Source of the DNA: Roseomonas sp. AR75
Lineage (GTDB): Bacteria; Pseudomonadota; Alphaproteobacteria; Acetobacterales; Acetobacteraceae
Direction: 5' to 3'
Length of the DNA: 64,000 nucleotides
Assembly: GCF_005222815.1 (NCBI RefSeq)
Contig: NZ_STGB01000005.1
Location: 558,001-622,000 of the forward strand
Each line of letters begins with the position of its first letter. Positions within the stretch are counted from its first letter, which is position 1. Of this stretch, positions 17,377 to 26,051 are shown in pieces. The translations under genes were made by a program, and so were the position numbers. Below the pieces are notes generated by a model, which searched no databases, had not been told where the DNA came from, and was given only the letters and a program-made list of their open reading frames with translations.

Positions 17377-18038
17377 TGGAGAACGGCGTCGCCGCGGTCG
17401 GGCGGGCGCTGGCGATCCTCGGCGCCTTCCGCGAGGGCGAGGCGGCGCTGTCTCTGGCGGAGCTCGCCGCGCGCACCGGCCTCTACAAATCCACCATCCT
17501 GCGGCTGCTCGGCACGCTGGAGCAGGGGCGCTGCGTGGAGCGGCAGGCGGATGCGCGCTGGGCGCTGGGGCCGATGCTGTTCCACTGGGGCAGCCTCTAT
17601 GCCCGCGCGCAGCCGGTGGAGCGCCTGCTGCCCGCCGCGCTGCAGGCGCTGGCGACGGAAAGCGGGGAGACGGCGAGCTTCTGGGTGCGGCATGGCGAGC
17701 AGCGGCTCTGCCTCGCCCGCGTGCGCGCCCCCTCCCCCATCCGCGACGACCTGGCGGAGGGCGTGCTGCTGGCGCTGCCCGCCGGCGCCGGCGGTCGCGT
17801 GCTGGTGGCGCCCGATCCGCGCGCGCTCGGCGTGGTCGCGACCTTCGGGGAGCGCAATCCGGAGACGGCCGCGATCGCCTGCGCGGTGTTCGGCACGCAG
17901 GGGCTGGCCGGCGCGCTCGGCATTTCGGGGCCGCGGGAGCGCGTTGCCTCGCGCGAAGACGCGCATCGTGCCACCGTGGCGTCGGCCGCCGCCGACCTTA
18001 CCCGACGTCTCGGCGGCGATCTGGGAGTGCTTGCATGA
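17376..18038 (+). CDS. IclR family transcriptional regulator
   Basis: The 220-residue protein has an N-terminal winged helix (AVGRALAILGAF, then LSLAELAARTGLYKSTILRLLGTLE) and an IclR effector domain (about 70-220; LAEGVLLALPAGAGGRVL, then LAGALGISGPRERV). It probably senses a small acid or CoA-pathway compound. An in-frame ATG at 17358 would add six residues; 17376 is preferred because it forms a TGATG junction with the Bug gene. Its stop overlaps the CoA-transferase start (ATGA). The palindrome at 16284 is a likely operator. Confidence 0.9.
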   Translation: MENGVAAVGRALAILGAFREGEAALSLAELAARTGLYKSTILRLLGTLEQGRCVERQADARWALGPMLFHWGSLYARAQPVERLLPAALQALATESGETASFWVRHGEQRLCLARVRAPSPIRDDLAEGVLLALPAGAGGRVLVAPDPRALGVVATFGERNPETAAIACAVFGTQGLAGALGISGPRERVASREDAHRATVASAAADLTRRLGGDLGVLA

Positions 18039-19219
18039 CATCGCCCACGCCGCTCAAGGGCATCCGCGTCGTCGAGTTCACCCACATGGTCATGGGGCCG
18101 ACCGTGGGGATGACGCTGGCCGATCTCGGCGCCGAGGTGGTGAAGGTGGAGCCCGCGCCGGAGGGCGACACGACGCGCCGGCTGACAGGCTCCGGCACCG
18201 GCTTCTACGCCGCCTTCGGGCGCGGGCGTCGCAGTCTCGCGGTGAACATGAAGACGGCCGAGGGCATGGCGCTGGTGCAGCGCCTGGTCGCGCGGGCCGA
18301 TGTGCTGGTCGAGAATTTCCGGCCGGGCGCGATGGCGAAGCTCGGGCTCGGCTATGCGGAGCTTTCGGAACGACATCCGCGGCTGGTGTACTGCTCCTGC
18401 AAGGGTTTTCTTCCAGGGCCGTACGAGCATCGCACGGCGCTCGACGAGGTCGTGCAGATGATGGGCGGACTCGCCTACATGACCGGGCTGGAGGGACGGC
18501 CGCTGCGCGCCGGGTCCAGCGTGATCGACATCATGGGCGGGCTTTCCGCCGTGATCGGCATCCTCGCCGCGCTGCGCGAGCGCGACACCACCGGCCAGGG
18601 CGGCGAGGTGCAGGCCGGGCTGTTCGAGACGGTGGCGCTGCTGATGGCGCAGCACATGGCGCAGACGCGCATCACCGGCACCGCGCCGCGGCCGATGTCG
18701 GTGCGGCTGCCGGCCTGGCCGGTCTACGACATCTTCGACACCGCCGATGGCGGCCAGGTCTTCGTCGGCGTGGTGACCGACACGCAATGGCCGGCCTTCT
18801 GCAACGCTTTCGATCTTGCGGATATGGCGAGCGACCCGACGCTCGCGACCAAGCAGCAGCGGGTGGAGGCGCGGGAGCGCACCCTGCCGCGCATCGCCGC
18901 CGTGCTGAAGCGCTGGACCAAGCCCGACCTGATGGCGAAATGCGAGGCGCTCGGCCTGCCCTTCGCACCCATCGGCAAGCCCGCCGACCTGTTCGACGAC
19001 CCGCATCTCAACGGCTCCGGCGGACTGGTGCCGATGACCTTGCCGGACGGGCGCCAGATCGCGCTGCCGGCGCTGCCGGTCTCGCTCGACGGCGCGCGCC
19101 CCGGCGGCACCGGCGACCTGCGCGCGCCGGGCGCGGATGGCGCCTCGGTGGCGGCCGAGCTCGGCTATTCCGAGGCAGAGATCGCGGCGCTGCGGGAGAA
19201 GGGCGTGATCACGGGATAG
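18035..19219 (+). CDS. CaiB/BaiF class III CoA transferase
   Basis: The 394-residue protein matches family III CoA transferases: LKGIRVVEFTHMVMGPTVGM, DLGAEVVKVEP, RSLAVNMKT, LVENFRPGAM and ALDEVVQMMGG, where Asp137 is the expected catalytic aspartate. It would transfer CoA between carboxylic acids, probably activating the acid imported with help of the upstream Bug protein. The ATGA overlap with the IclR gene fixes the start. The acid cannot be named from sequence. Confidence 0.93.
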   Translation: MTSPTPLKGIRVVEFTHMVMGPTVGMTLADLGAEVVKVEPAPEGDTTRRLTGSGTGFYAAFGRGRRSLAVNMKTAEGMALVQRLVARADVLVENFRPGAMAKLGLGYAELSERHPRLVYCSCKGFLPGPYEHRTALDEVVQMMGGLAYMTGLEGRPLRAGSSVIDIMGGLSAVIGILAALRERDTTGQGGEVQAGLFETVALLMAQHMAQTRITGTAPRPMSVRLPAWPVYDIFDTADGGQVFVGVVTDTQWPAFCNAFDLADMASDPTLATKQQRVEARERTLPRIAAVLKRWTKPDLMAKCEALGLPFAPIGKPADLFDDPHLNGSGGLVPMTLPDGRQIALPALPVSLDGARPGGTGDLRAPGADGASVAAELGYSEAEIAALREKGVITG

Positions 19220-19225
19220 CCGGCC

Positions 19226-19459
19226 TCAGCAGGCGCGCTCGCCGATCTCGGCCGGCATCGTGCGCAGCGGCTCGCCCTCGGAGCAGATCCAGCGGGATTC
19301 ATGCGCCAGCGGATAGGCGCGGCATTCGCGCTCGGCAAAGGCGCGGCGTTCCATGCAGGCGGCCTCGGTGGGGTATTCGCGCGGCGCCCAGCCCTGCAGC
19401 TCGTAACCGGGCACCCAGATGCCGTTGATCAGGAAGAAGACGTTCAGCCACCAGGCCAT
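19226..19459 (-). CDS. Small Cys-containing protein, function unknown
   Basis: A GGAGG six bases before the ATG supports this 77-residue frame. The first residues (MAWWLNVFFLINGIWV) form a hydrophobic N-terminus, perhaps a membrane anchor or signal. The rest has four cysteines (AAC, REC, WIC, RAC), a PREYPTEAAC segment and aromatic residues, as in small periplasmic proteins. It converges on the CoA-transferase gene and follows the usp gene. No named family recognised. Confidence 0.55.
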   Translation of the reverse strand: MAWWLNVFFLINGIWVPGYELQGWAPREYPTEAACMERRAFAERECRAYPLAHESRWICSEGEPLRTMPAEIGERAC

Positions 19460-19482
19460 GCCACGCCTCCCCCTTCGGCCGC

Positions 19483-20313
19483 TCAGCGGGCAACGAAGAT
19501 CGGCACGGGGCAGTCGCGCAGCAGCACATCCGTGGTGCTGCCGACCAGCATCCGGATGAAGCTCGATCCGCCGAAGGCGCCCATCACCAGCGCGCGCGCA
19601 CCGCTGCGCCGCACCTCGCCCAGCACCGCCTCCGCCACGTCGTTGCCGGTCAGCGGCACGGCCTCGGCCTTCAGGCCGCGCAGGCAGGTCACGCCTTCCT
19701 CCGCCAGCTTGCGCGCATCGGCCTCGGACCCGCCCAGCGCCGCCACGCGCACCGGCGCATCGCCGGCGAGGTCCAGCAGCGCGAACAGGTGGAACGCCTC
19801 GCGCGCCGGGGCGGAGCCGTCATAGGCGCAGATCACCGGCCCGGTGCCCGGCGCCTGCCAGCCCGCGGGCACCACCACGAGCGGCCGCGCGCCGTCGCGC
19901 AGCAGGTCCTCGATCACCGGCGCGACGCCGCCATCGGCCTGCTCCCGCCCCAGCGTGCAGTCGCGTCCCAGCACGATCAGGTCATGCGCGGCACCGGCCT
20001 TTGCCAACGCGGGCGCCGGCGCGTCCTCCAGCCGCAGCACCGTGTAGTCCAGCCCATGCGCCGCCGCGGCGCAGTCGGCCAGTGCCTTCTGCGCCTCGGC
20101 CTCGGCCTGGGCGGTGAGCATCGCGTCGCGATGCTCCTTGAACGCGCCGGCGCCGAGCGGCACCGCCTCGTGGTCGCTTCGCGTGTGGGGACGGTCGAGC
20201 ACGACGGCGACGGTCAGCTTCGCGCCGGTGCGGCGCGCGTAGGAAATCGCCAGGTCGCGCGCGGCGACGGCGCTCGGCGCGTCGTCCAGCGCCACCAGGA
20301 TGCTGCGGAGCAT
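19483..20313 (-). CDS. Universal stress protein, two tandem UspA domains
   Basis: The 276-residue protein has two UspA-type alpha/beta domains (about 1-145 and 155-276). The second ends with GAFGGSSFIRMLVGSTTD, which fits the ATP-binding pattern G-2x-G-9x-G(S/T). The first domain's corresponding loop (LGRDCTLGREQADGG) is degenerate, so only one nucleotide site is likely. A GAGGAGG ribosome-binding site precedes the ATG. Palindromic repeats lie in its upstream region. Confidence 0.9.
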   Translation of the reverse strand: MLRSILVALDDAPSAVAARDLAISYARRTGAKLTVAVVLDRPHTRSDHEAVPLGAGAFKEHRDAMLTAQAEAEAQKALADCAAAAHGLDYTVLRLEDAPAPALAKAGAAHDLIVLGRDCTLGREQADGGVAPVIEDLLRDGARPLVVVPAGWQAPGTGPVICAYDGSAPAREAFHLFALLDLAGDAPVRVAALGGSEADARKLAEEGVTCLRGLKAEAVPLTGNDVAEAVLGEVRRSGARALVMGAFGGSSFIRMLVGSTTDVLLRDCPVPIFVAR

Positions 20314-20337
20314 GGGGCCTCCTCCTCGGCGGACAGC

Positions 20338-20467
20338 CTAGAGCAGCGCCCGTTCGCGTGGAACCGCTCCGCGGTTCCGCCGAACGGGCATAAGCTGCTC
20401 TAGAATCGAGTTTCCTAGAGCACGACCTTCCGATCGACTGATTCCAGTCGATCGGAACGTGCTCTAG
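20338..20467. repeat. Two adjacent CTAGAGCA-type palindromic elements
   Basis: Element 1 (20338-20403) begins CTAGAGCAGC and ends GCTGCTCTAG, with inner arms CCCGTTCG/CGAACGGG and GGAACCG/CGGTTCC. Element 2 (20415-20467) begins CTAGAGCACG and ends CGTGCTCTAG, with inner arms TCCGATCGACTG/CAGTCGATCGGA. Both would fold into long hairpins. They fill the gap between the MFS and usp genes, both read leftward. This is the layout of REP-like dispersed palindromes common in alphaproteobacteria; they may also end or protect the MFS transcript. Confidence 0.75.
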
Positions 20468-20486
20468 CCCAGCCGGGCCGCCGGGG

Positions 20487-21698
20487 TCAGCCCCGCCTCG
20501 GCAGCAGCAGCAGGAAGCCCGTGGTGCAGATCGCCAGCCCCGCCGCGAAGCTGGCCAGCGCCGCCGAGACGCCGCCGACCGATGCCATCGCGCCGGAGAC
20601 CATCTGCAGCACCGCCGCGCCCAGGAAGTAGAACAGGTTGGCGGCCGAGAGCGCCCGCCCGGCCTGGGCCGGCGGCACCGCCTCCCGCACCAGGGAGAAG
20701 GCGATGATCTGGAATGAGATCAGCAGGCCGAACAGCACCAGCAGCGCCACGTCCCAGGAAGGCGGCAGCATCGCCACGCCGAAGGCGCGCGAGGCGAGGC
20801 CCCCCGGGCCGCCCGCGACCAGCAGCAGGATCAGCAGCGCGGAGAGCAGGTGGCTGCCGGCCAGCAGCATCGCGCCATGGCCGAAGCGGCGCAGCACCCA
20901 CCCAGCCAGCGCCGGCCCGATGGTCAGCGCGACCGTGCAGGCCAGCAGGATGTTGCCGGCGGCGATGCGGTCCAGCCCCTTCACCTCCATCAGCCACGGC
21001 CCGCCCCAGAGGCCGCGCACGCCGAGCACCGCGGCGAAGGAGGCGAAGACGAAGACCATCACCGCGCGCAGCCGCGGCAGCCGCGTCATGCCCAGCACCT
21101 CCCGCATGTCGGCGAGCAGCCCGCGGGAGGGCGGCGCCTCCGGCCGTGCCGCCGGGACCAGCAGCGCGACGGCGGCGATGGCGAAGAGGGCGAGCATCAG
21201 GCAGGACCAGTAGCCGGCGCGCCAATCCGTCACCTCCACCAGCAGCGCGAGGGGACTGGCGGAGAGCAGCATGCCGGTGTTGCCGACCGCCTGGATGATG
21301 CCGGACCACAAGGCGAAGCGGCTGGTGGAGAGCGCGCGGGCGGCAAAGGTGATCGGGCACATCAGCATGCCCGAGCAGCCGGCCCCGAGCACGATCTGCG
21401 CCGCGAGCATGGAATAGGGCCCGGTCGCCATGGCGCCGAGCGCCGCGCCGCAGCCCGCGACCGTCAGCAGCGTGAGCGAGACGGCCTTCACGCCGTAGCG
21501 GTCGAGCCCGATGCCCACGGGGATCATCACGGCGGCGAAGGCGAAGGGAAAGGCGCTGGTGATCTGCGCAAGCCCTTCGGCCGTCACGCCGAGGTCCCGC
21601 TGCAGCACATCCGCGGCAATGGCGGGAATGGTGCGCACGGCGTTCGAGAACACATGGCCGAGGCAGAGGACGAGGATGGCGGTGGTGACGGGGTTCAC
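20487..21698 (-). CDS. MFS transporter
   Basis: The 403-residue protein has about twelve hydrophobic helices and the MFS loop 2-3 motif (GIGLDRYGVKAV). The N-terminal half is QITSAFPFAFAAVMIPVGI and the central loop (ARPEAPPSRGLLADMREV) is cytoplasmic. Substrate is not evident. It is followed after palindromic repeats by the usp gene and preceded by another palindromic repeat, so co-transcription with neighbours is doubtful. Confidence 0.85.
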   Translation of the reverse strand: MNPVTTAILVLCLGHVFSNAVRTIPAIAADVLQRDLGVTAEGLAQITSAFPFAFAAVMIPVGIGLDRYGVKAVSLTLLTVAGCGAALGAMATGPYSMLAAQIVLGAGCSGMLMCPITFAARALSTSRFALWSGIIQAVGNTGMLLSASPLALLVEVTDWRAGYWSCLMLALFAIAAVALLVPAARPEAPPSRGLLADMREVLGMTRLPRLRAVMVFVFASFAAVLGVRGLWGGPWLMEVKGLDRIAAGNILLACTVALTIGPALAGWVLRRFGHGAMLLAGSHLLSALLILLLVAGGPGGLASRAFGVAMLPPSWDVALLVLFGLLISFQIIAFSLVREAVPPAQAGRALSAANLFYFLGAAVLQMVSGAMASVGGVSAALASFAAGLAICTTGFLLLLPRRG

Positions 21699-21720
21699 GT
21701 GAATGGCTCGGGCGGGCGTG

Positions 21721-21817
21721 CCCCCACCCCGACCCTCCCCCGCAACAGCGGGGGAGGGAGGAGTGGACGCGCTCGCGAAGCCCTCCCCCGCTGTTGCGGG
21801 GGAGGGTTGGGTGGGGG
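21721..21817. repeat. 97-bp GC-rich palindromic double-hairpin element
   Basis: Two hairpins, CCCTCCCCCGC-AACA-GCGGGGGAGGG (21733-21758) and CCCTCCCCCGC-TGTT-GCGGGGGAGGG (21781-21806), are inverted copies of each other, and outer CCCCCACCC/GGGTGGGGG ends make most of the element one large palindrome. Related copies occur at 45508-45641 and 47791-47818. It lies just downstream of the FAD-oxidase gene. Confidence 0.75.
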
Positions 21818-21828
21818 AAACACCAGCC

Positions 21829-23223
21829 CTAATTCCTGAACATCTTCCCCGGATTCAGAATCCCGTTCGGATCGAGCGTCGCCTTCAGACTGCGCATCAC
21901 CGCCAGCGCCTCCGGCCCATGCTCGCGTTCCAGGAACTCGCGCTTGCCGAGGCCGATGCCATGCTCGCCCGAGCAGGTGCCGCCAAGATCCAGCCCGCGC
22001 GCGACGATGCGCTTGTCCATGTCCCAGGCGCGCTCCAGCGCGCCCGGCACGGACGGATCGTACAGCACCATCTGGTGGAAGTTCCCGTCCCCGACATGGC
22101 CGACGATGCAGGTCGCGTGGCCGAGTTCCTTCGCGTCGGATTTCGCGCCGAGGATCGCCTCGGCGAGGCGGGAGATCGGCACGCAGACATCGGTGGTCAG
22201 CGCCTTGTGGCCGGGCTTCCAGGCGACGCCTGCCCAGTAGCTGTCATGCCGCGCCTTCCACAGCTTCGCCCGCTCGGACGGATCGGTCGCCCAGCGGAAG
22301 CCGGCGCCGCCATGGCCGGCGGTGATCGCCTCCACCGTCGCCGCCTGTTCCTGCACGCCGGCTTCGGTGCCGTGGAATTCCAGGAACAGCGTGGTGCGCG
22401 GCTGCAGGTGCTCCAGTTTCGAATAGGCGATGGCGGCTTCCATCATGTCATCGTCCAGCAGCTCGATGCGGGCGACGGGGATGCCCATCTGCATCACCTC
22501 GATGGTGCTGCGCACCGCGCCTTCCAGCGTCTCGAACTGCACCACGGCGCTGCTCATCGCCTCGGGGATGCCGTGCAGGCGCAGACGCACCCTGGTGACG
22601 ACGCCGAGCGTGCCCTCGCTGCCGATGAACAGCCGCGTCAGGTCGTAGCCATTGGCCGCCTTGCGGGTGCGGCCGCCGGTCTCGATCACGCGGCCATCGG
22701 CCAGCACCACCTCCAGCCCCAGCACGTTCTCGCGCATCGTGCCGTAGCGCACCGCATTGGTGCCGGAGGCGCGCGTGGCGACCATGCCGCCGAGCGTGCA
22801 ATGGCTGCCGGGATCCACCGGGAAGAACAGCCCCTGGTCACGCAGATGGTCGTTCAACTGCTGGCGCGTGACGCCCGGCTCCACGAGGCAGTCCATGTCC
22901 TCGGCGTGCACCTCCAGGATCGCCGTCATGCGCGAGAGATCCAGGCTGATCCCCTGCCGCACCGGGTTCACATGGCCCTCGAGCGAGGTGCCCGCGCCGA
23001 AGGGCACCACCGGCACGCCGTGGCGGTTGCAGAGGGCGAGCAGGCGCGACACCTCCTCCGTCGTCTCCACGAAGGCGACGGCATCGGGCAGGGTCGGCGG
23101 GGAGCTGTCCTCGCCATGGCTGTGCTGCTCGCGCACCGTGGCGTTGGTGGACAGGCGGTCGCCGAGGAAGCCGCGCGCCGCGGCGATCACCACGTCCACC
23201 GGACGCATCGTAGGCGTATCCAT
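21829..23223 (-). CDS. FAD-linked oxidase, D-lactate dehydrogenase (cytochrome)/GlcD type
   Basis: The 464-residue protein has an N-terminal FAD_binding_4 domain with VPFGAGTSLEGHVNP, the signature shared by cytochrome-type D-lactate dehydrogenases, and EPGVTRQQLNDHL, PGSHCTLGGMVATRASGTNA and FIGSEGTLGVVT. The C-terminal FAD-oxidase_C domain ends with GEHGIGLGKREFL and LDPNGILNPGKMF. It likely oxidises a D-2-hydroxy acid and passes electrons to the respiratory chain. The ATG at 23223 shares one base with the stop of the upstream hydrolase gene (TGATG). Confidence 0.88.
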   Translation of the reverse strand: MDTPTMRPVDVVIAAARGFLGDRLSTNATVREQHSHGEDSSPPTLPDAVAFVETTEEVSRLLALCNRHGVPVVPFGAGTSLEGHVNPVRQGISLDLSRMTAILEVHAEDMDCLVEPGVTRQQLNDHLRDQGLFFPVDPGSHCTLGGMVATRASGTNAVRYGTMRENVLGLEVVLADGRVIETGGRTRKAANGYDLTRLFIGSEGTLGVVTRVRLRLHGIPEAMSSAVVQFETLEGAVRSTIEVMQMGIPVARIELLDDDMMEAAIAYSKLEHLQPRTTLFLEFHGTEAGVQEQAATVEAITAGHGGAGFRWATDPSERAKLWKARHDSYWAGVAWKPGHKALTTDVCVPISRLAEAILGAKSDAKELGHATCIVGHVGDGNFHQMVLYDPSVPGALERAWDMDKRIVARGLDLGGTCSGEHGIGLGKREFLEREHGPEALAVMRSLKATLDPNGILNPGKMFRN

Positions 23224-24095
23224 CAGGGGTCCTCCCGCAGGAGCGGACAGGTGAGGCAGTGCGGGCCGCCGCCGCCAGCTGCGAAAAGCGATAGATCCGG
23301 GTCGAGGACCGCAAGCCCCTCCGCGCGCAGCGCCGCGTTGATCCGCGTGCTGCCGCGCGACGAGATCACGCGTCCGTCGCCCAGCGCCAGGATGTTGCCG
23401 GAAAGCGCCATCGCCTCGCGGTAGCCGAAGGGGATCCAGCGGATGCCATGCCCGCGCAGCCAGGCCAGGAAGCCGTCGTCCAGCGCCTCCGGGCAAGCCA
23501 GCGCCAGGCCCGGGGCCGCCATGCAGAACAGCAGGTCGAGATGCAGGAAATGCTCGTCGAAGGGCTGCAGGCGGCATTCCCAGCCTTCGGCCTCGAGCCA
23601 GGCAGCAAGCTGCGCGGCGCCGGCCTCGTCGGTGCGGCCGCCGGAGACTCCGATCACGGCGAGGCCGGGACGGATCAGGTGGATGTCGCCGCCTTCCAGC
23701 GTGCCGGCGCTGGATTTGCGCCAGAAGGCGCTGCCGCCATCCGCCACTTGGGCGGCGTGCCAATCCAGCACGGCGGCGTATTCACCGCGGCGCTGCGGCC
23801 GTTCGAGCTGGCAGAGCACCGGCCCCCAGGGCGTCGTGACCGCCTGGTCGCGGGTATAGGCCATGTACGGCAGATGGGGGGCGGCGGGCAGCGCATGCAC
23901 CCTGGCGCCGCCCTGTTCCAGCGCCGCGACCAGTTCGCGGTGCTGCGCCGCGAAGGCGGCGGCGTCCGGCGCCGCGCCTTCCGCCAGGGTGCGGCGCGCC
24001 ACGGCATTGGTCGGGATCCAGCGGTAATGATCGGGCGGGCAGACGAGCACCTCGCGCAGCCGGCCCGTCTCGCTCGCCACGGCGAAGCGCGGCAT
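23223..24095 (-). CDS. Amidinotransferase/dimethylargininase-fold hydrolase
   Basis: The 290-residue protein belongs to the guanidino-group modifying superfamily: YTRDQAV (Asp83), GTLEGGDIHL (Glu134, Asp137), EHFLHLDLLF (His185) and the C-terminal GGGGPHCLTCPL with probable nucleophile Cys280. These correspond to the Cys-His-Glu/Asp set of arginine deiminase-like and dimethylargininase enzymes. The exact substrate is open. It is the first gene of a two-gene unit with the FAD oxidase. Confidence 0.8.
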   Translation of the reverse strand: MPRFAVASETGRLREVLVCPPDHYRWIPTNAVARRTLAEGAAPDAAAFAAQHRELVAALEQGGARVHALPAAPHLPYMAYTRDQAVTTPWGPVLCQLERPQRRGEYAAVLDWHAAQVADGGSAFWRKSSAGTLEGGDIHLIRPGLAVIGVSGGRTDEAGAAQLAAWLEAEGWECRLQPFDEHFLHLDLLFCMAAPGLALACPEALDDGFLAWLRGHGIRWIPFGYREAMALSGNILALGDGRVISSRGSTRINAALRAEGLAVLDPDLSLFAAGGGGPHCLTCPLLREDP

Positions 24096-24176
24096 GCGGC
24101 CACCCTGCGCCGGGCGCAGGAGCGAGGCAAGGCTCGCCCAAAAGGCTCCGGATCATCTCAACCTATGATTTAACCC

Positions 24177-24207
24177 TTGCTCTTGCGAAACACGTATTTT
24201 TTATTAT
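24177..24207 (+). promoter_or_regulatory. Possible promoter of the RTX/Hint gene
   Basis: The 147-bp divergent gap is AT-rich near 24160-24215, unlike its surroundings. TTGCTC (24177) and TATTAT (24202) are separated by 19 bases; spacing is long, so this is a weak promoter call. A GAGGGA ribosome-binding site precedes the ATG at 24243. Confidence 0.35.
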
Positions 24208-24242
24208 GATCACAACCTGGCGATGCACTGGCGAGGGATTCC

Positions 24243-25793
24243 ATGAGCGACGCGACTATTCCCGGTTCGCTCGGCACCGGGGCTAACACGCAGTACTGGA
24301 ATGGCTCGGCCTGGGTCACAACGCCTATCGCCGACACCAACATCGCCTATTACGGGGGCAGCACGGGCGTCACCTTCGCGCTCGGCGACCAGAACGATTT
24401 CGGCAATGGCCGTGGCGGCAACGACACGCTGGAAGGCCGGGACGGCAATGACGTGCTGGTCGGCGGCACCGGCCGCGACTACCTGCTCGGCGAAGCCGGG
24501 GCCGATACGCTCATCGGCGGCAACGCCACCGTCACGGGCTCGCTGACCACCGGCAACGTCACGGTCACCGCGACCAATGACGGCACCTCCGCCGACACGC
24601 TGGTGGGCGGCGACGGCAACGACACCTATGTCGTCACCTCCGGCTCCGACGTCATCCAGGAAACCGCGGGCCAGGGCACGGACACCGTCCTCGTCGCCTC
24701 CGACCAGACCACCTCCTATTCGCAGAGCCTCTTCGCCTCGATCGAGCGCATCGGCGTGCTCGACCCGAGCCTCACCAACGACGTCACCCTCACCGGCAGC
24801 CTGGGCGACCAGTCCATCAGCGGCGCCGCGGGCGACGATGTGCTCTCGGGCGGCGTCGGCAACGATACGCTGGATGGCCTGGGCGGCGCGGATTCGCTGT
24901 CGGGCGGCAACGACAACGACGTGCTGATCGGCAGCGGCGACGACACGCTGAACGGCGGCGCGGGCAGCGACAGCTTCGTGCTGACCGGCGGCAACAACCT
25001 GGTGGATGGCGGCGACGGGACCGGCGACGTCATCACCTTCGCCACCAGCGGCACCTATGTGGTGACCGGTGGACCGGGCTCCTACACGATCACCGGCCCG
25101 GGCTCCGAGACCAATACGGTCAGCAACATCGAGTTCATCAGCGGCGCGGGCGGCGACAGCGTGTTTGGCGCGGGCAGCTTCCTGGTCTGCTTCGCGACCG
25201 GCACGCGCATCCGCACCGACCGCGGCGAGGTCGCGGTGGAGGATCTCCGCGCCGGCGACCGCGTCGCCACCGTCTCCGGCCAGGGCGCGCCCTTCAAGCC
25301 GGTGCTGTGGATGGGCCGCCGCCGCGTGGTGCTCGCCGGCCATCCGAACGCCGACGCCATCGCGCCGATCCGCATCCGCGCCGGCGCCCTGGCCGAGAAC
25401 ACGCCGAGCCGCGACCTGCTGGTCTCGCCCGACCACTGCATGTTCCTCGACGGCGCGCTGGTCCCCGCCCGCCTGCTGGTGAACGGCAGCAGCATCACCG
25501 TCGAGCACGGGATGCCGGAGGTCACCTACTTCCATGTCGAGCTCGAGCAGCACGACGTGCTGCTGGCCGAGGGCGCGGCCGCGGAAAGCTGGCTCGACTG
25601 CGACAACCGCGGCTGGTTCGAGAATGCGCCGGTGGCGCAGCTCGCCGTTGCCGGCACGCTCGCCGATGCCGGCACCGGCTGGGACGCCAACCGCGCCTGC
25701 GCGCCGCTGCTGCATGGCGGCGAGAAGCTGGCCGCCATCCGCCAGGCCATCGCCGCACGCGCCGCCGCCGAAGAGACCCGCGCCGCCGCCTGA
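24243..25793 (+). CDS. RTX-repeat protein with C-terminal Hint domain (paralogue 1)
   Basis: The 516-residue protein has Gly/Asp-rich calcium-binding nonapeptides in two blocks, about residues 57-98 (GGNDTLEGRDGNDVLVGG) and 198-245 (GDDVLSGGVGNDTLDGLGG), and a Hint (hedgehog/intein) domain from Cys316 (CFATGTRI) through SPDHCMFLDG to HDVLLAEGAAAESWLDCDNR. There is no N-terminal signal peptide, as expected for type I secretion substrates. Hint domains of this bacterial type may cleave the chain at the Cys; autoprocessing here is inference. From 25136 to the stop its DNA is 99% identical to the next gene. Confidence 0.85.
   Translation: MSDATIPGSLGTGANTQYWNGSAWVTTPIADTNIAYYGGSTGVTFALGDQNDFGNGRGGNDTLEGRDGNDVLVGGTGRDYLLGEAGADTLIGGNATVTGSLTTGNVTVTATNDGTSADTLVGGDGNDTYVVTSGSDVIQETAGQGTDTVLVASDQTTSYSQSLFASIERIGVLDPSLTNDVTLTGSLGDQSISGAAGDDVLSGGVGNDTLDGLGGADSLSGGNDNDVLIGSGDDTLNGGAGSDSFVLTGGNNLVDGGDGTGDVITFATSGTYVVTGGPGSYTITGPGSETNTVSNIEFISGAGGDSVFGAGSFLVCFATGTRIRTDRGEVAVEDLRAGDRVATVSGQGAPFKPVLWMGRRRVVLAGHPNADAIAPIRIRAGALAENTPSRDLLVSPDHCMFLDGALVPARLLVNGSSITVEHGMPEVTYFHVELEQHDVLLAEGAAAESWLDCDNRGWFENAPVAQLAVAGTLADAGTGWDANRACAPLLHGGEKLAAIRQAIAARAAAEETRAAA
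25136..25793 (+). repeat. Near-identical Hint-module repeat, copy 1
   Basis: These 658 bases match 26516-27173 with only five differences (three change an amino acid: T/A, D/E, T/N). Identity begins abruptly about 50 bases before the Hint Cys codon and stops at the stop codon. The flanking RTX-coding DNA is clearly different, so the copies have been homogenised or recently duplicated as a module. Confidence 0.95.
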
Positions 25794-26051
25794 GCGGCGG
25801 CGGCTCAGGGCATTGCGCTCACATTTCCGTGTTGAACGGCGTTGGTGTCGTCATGCCTCAGAGTCAAGCTACTTGAACAAGACTTGCGGGACATACGGCG
25901 AATATACTATCAACCTTCGCGATGGGGAGGCCGGGTGAGTTGGCAGCGCGGTAGGTCGCGCGCAGGCCCGCCATTTTCGCGCAGGATGCGCATTCCAGCC
26001 TGGCAGGCATAGAGCCCGCCGGGCCTTTGCAGGCGTGCACAGGGGGTACTC
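25794..26051 (+). promoter_or_regulatory. 258-bp gap with a possible promoter for the second RTX/Hint gene
   Basis: No gene is seen in this gap. An AT-richer island holds TATACT at 25903-25908, an excellent -10 box, with TTGAAC (25873) and TTGCGG (25884) upstream at poor spacings of 24 and 13. If used, the second Hint gene would have a leader of about 140 bases. GGGGG precedes its ATG. Confidence 0.35.
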
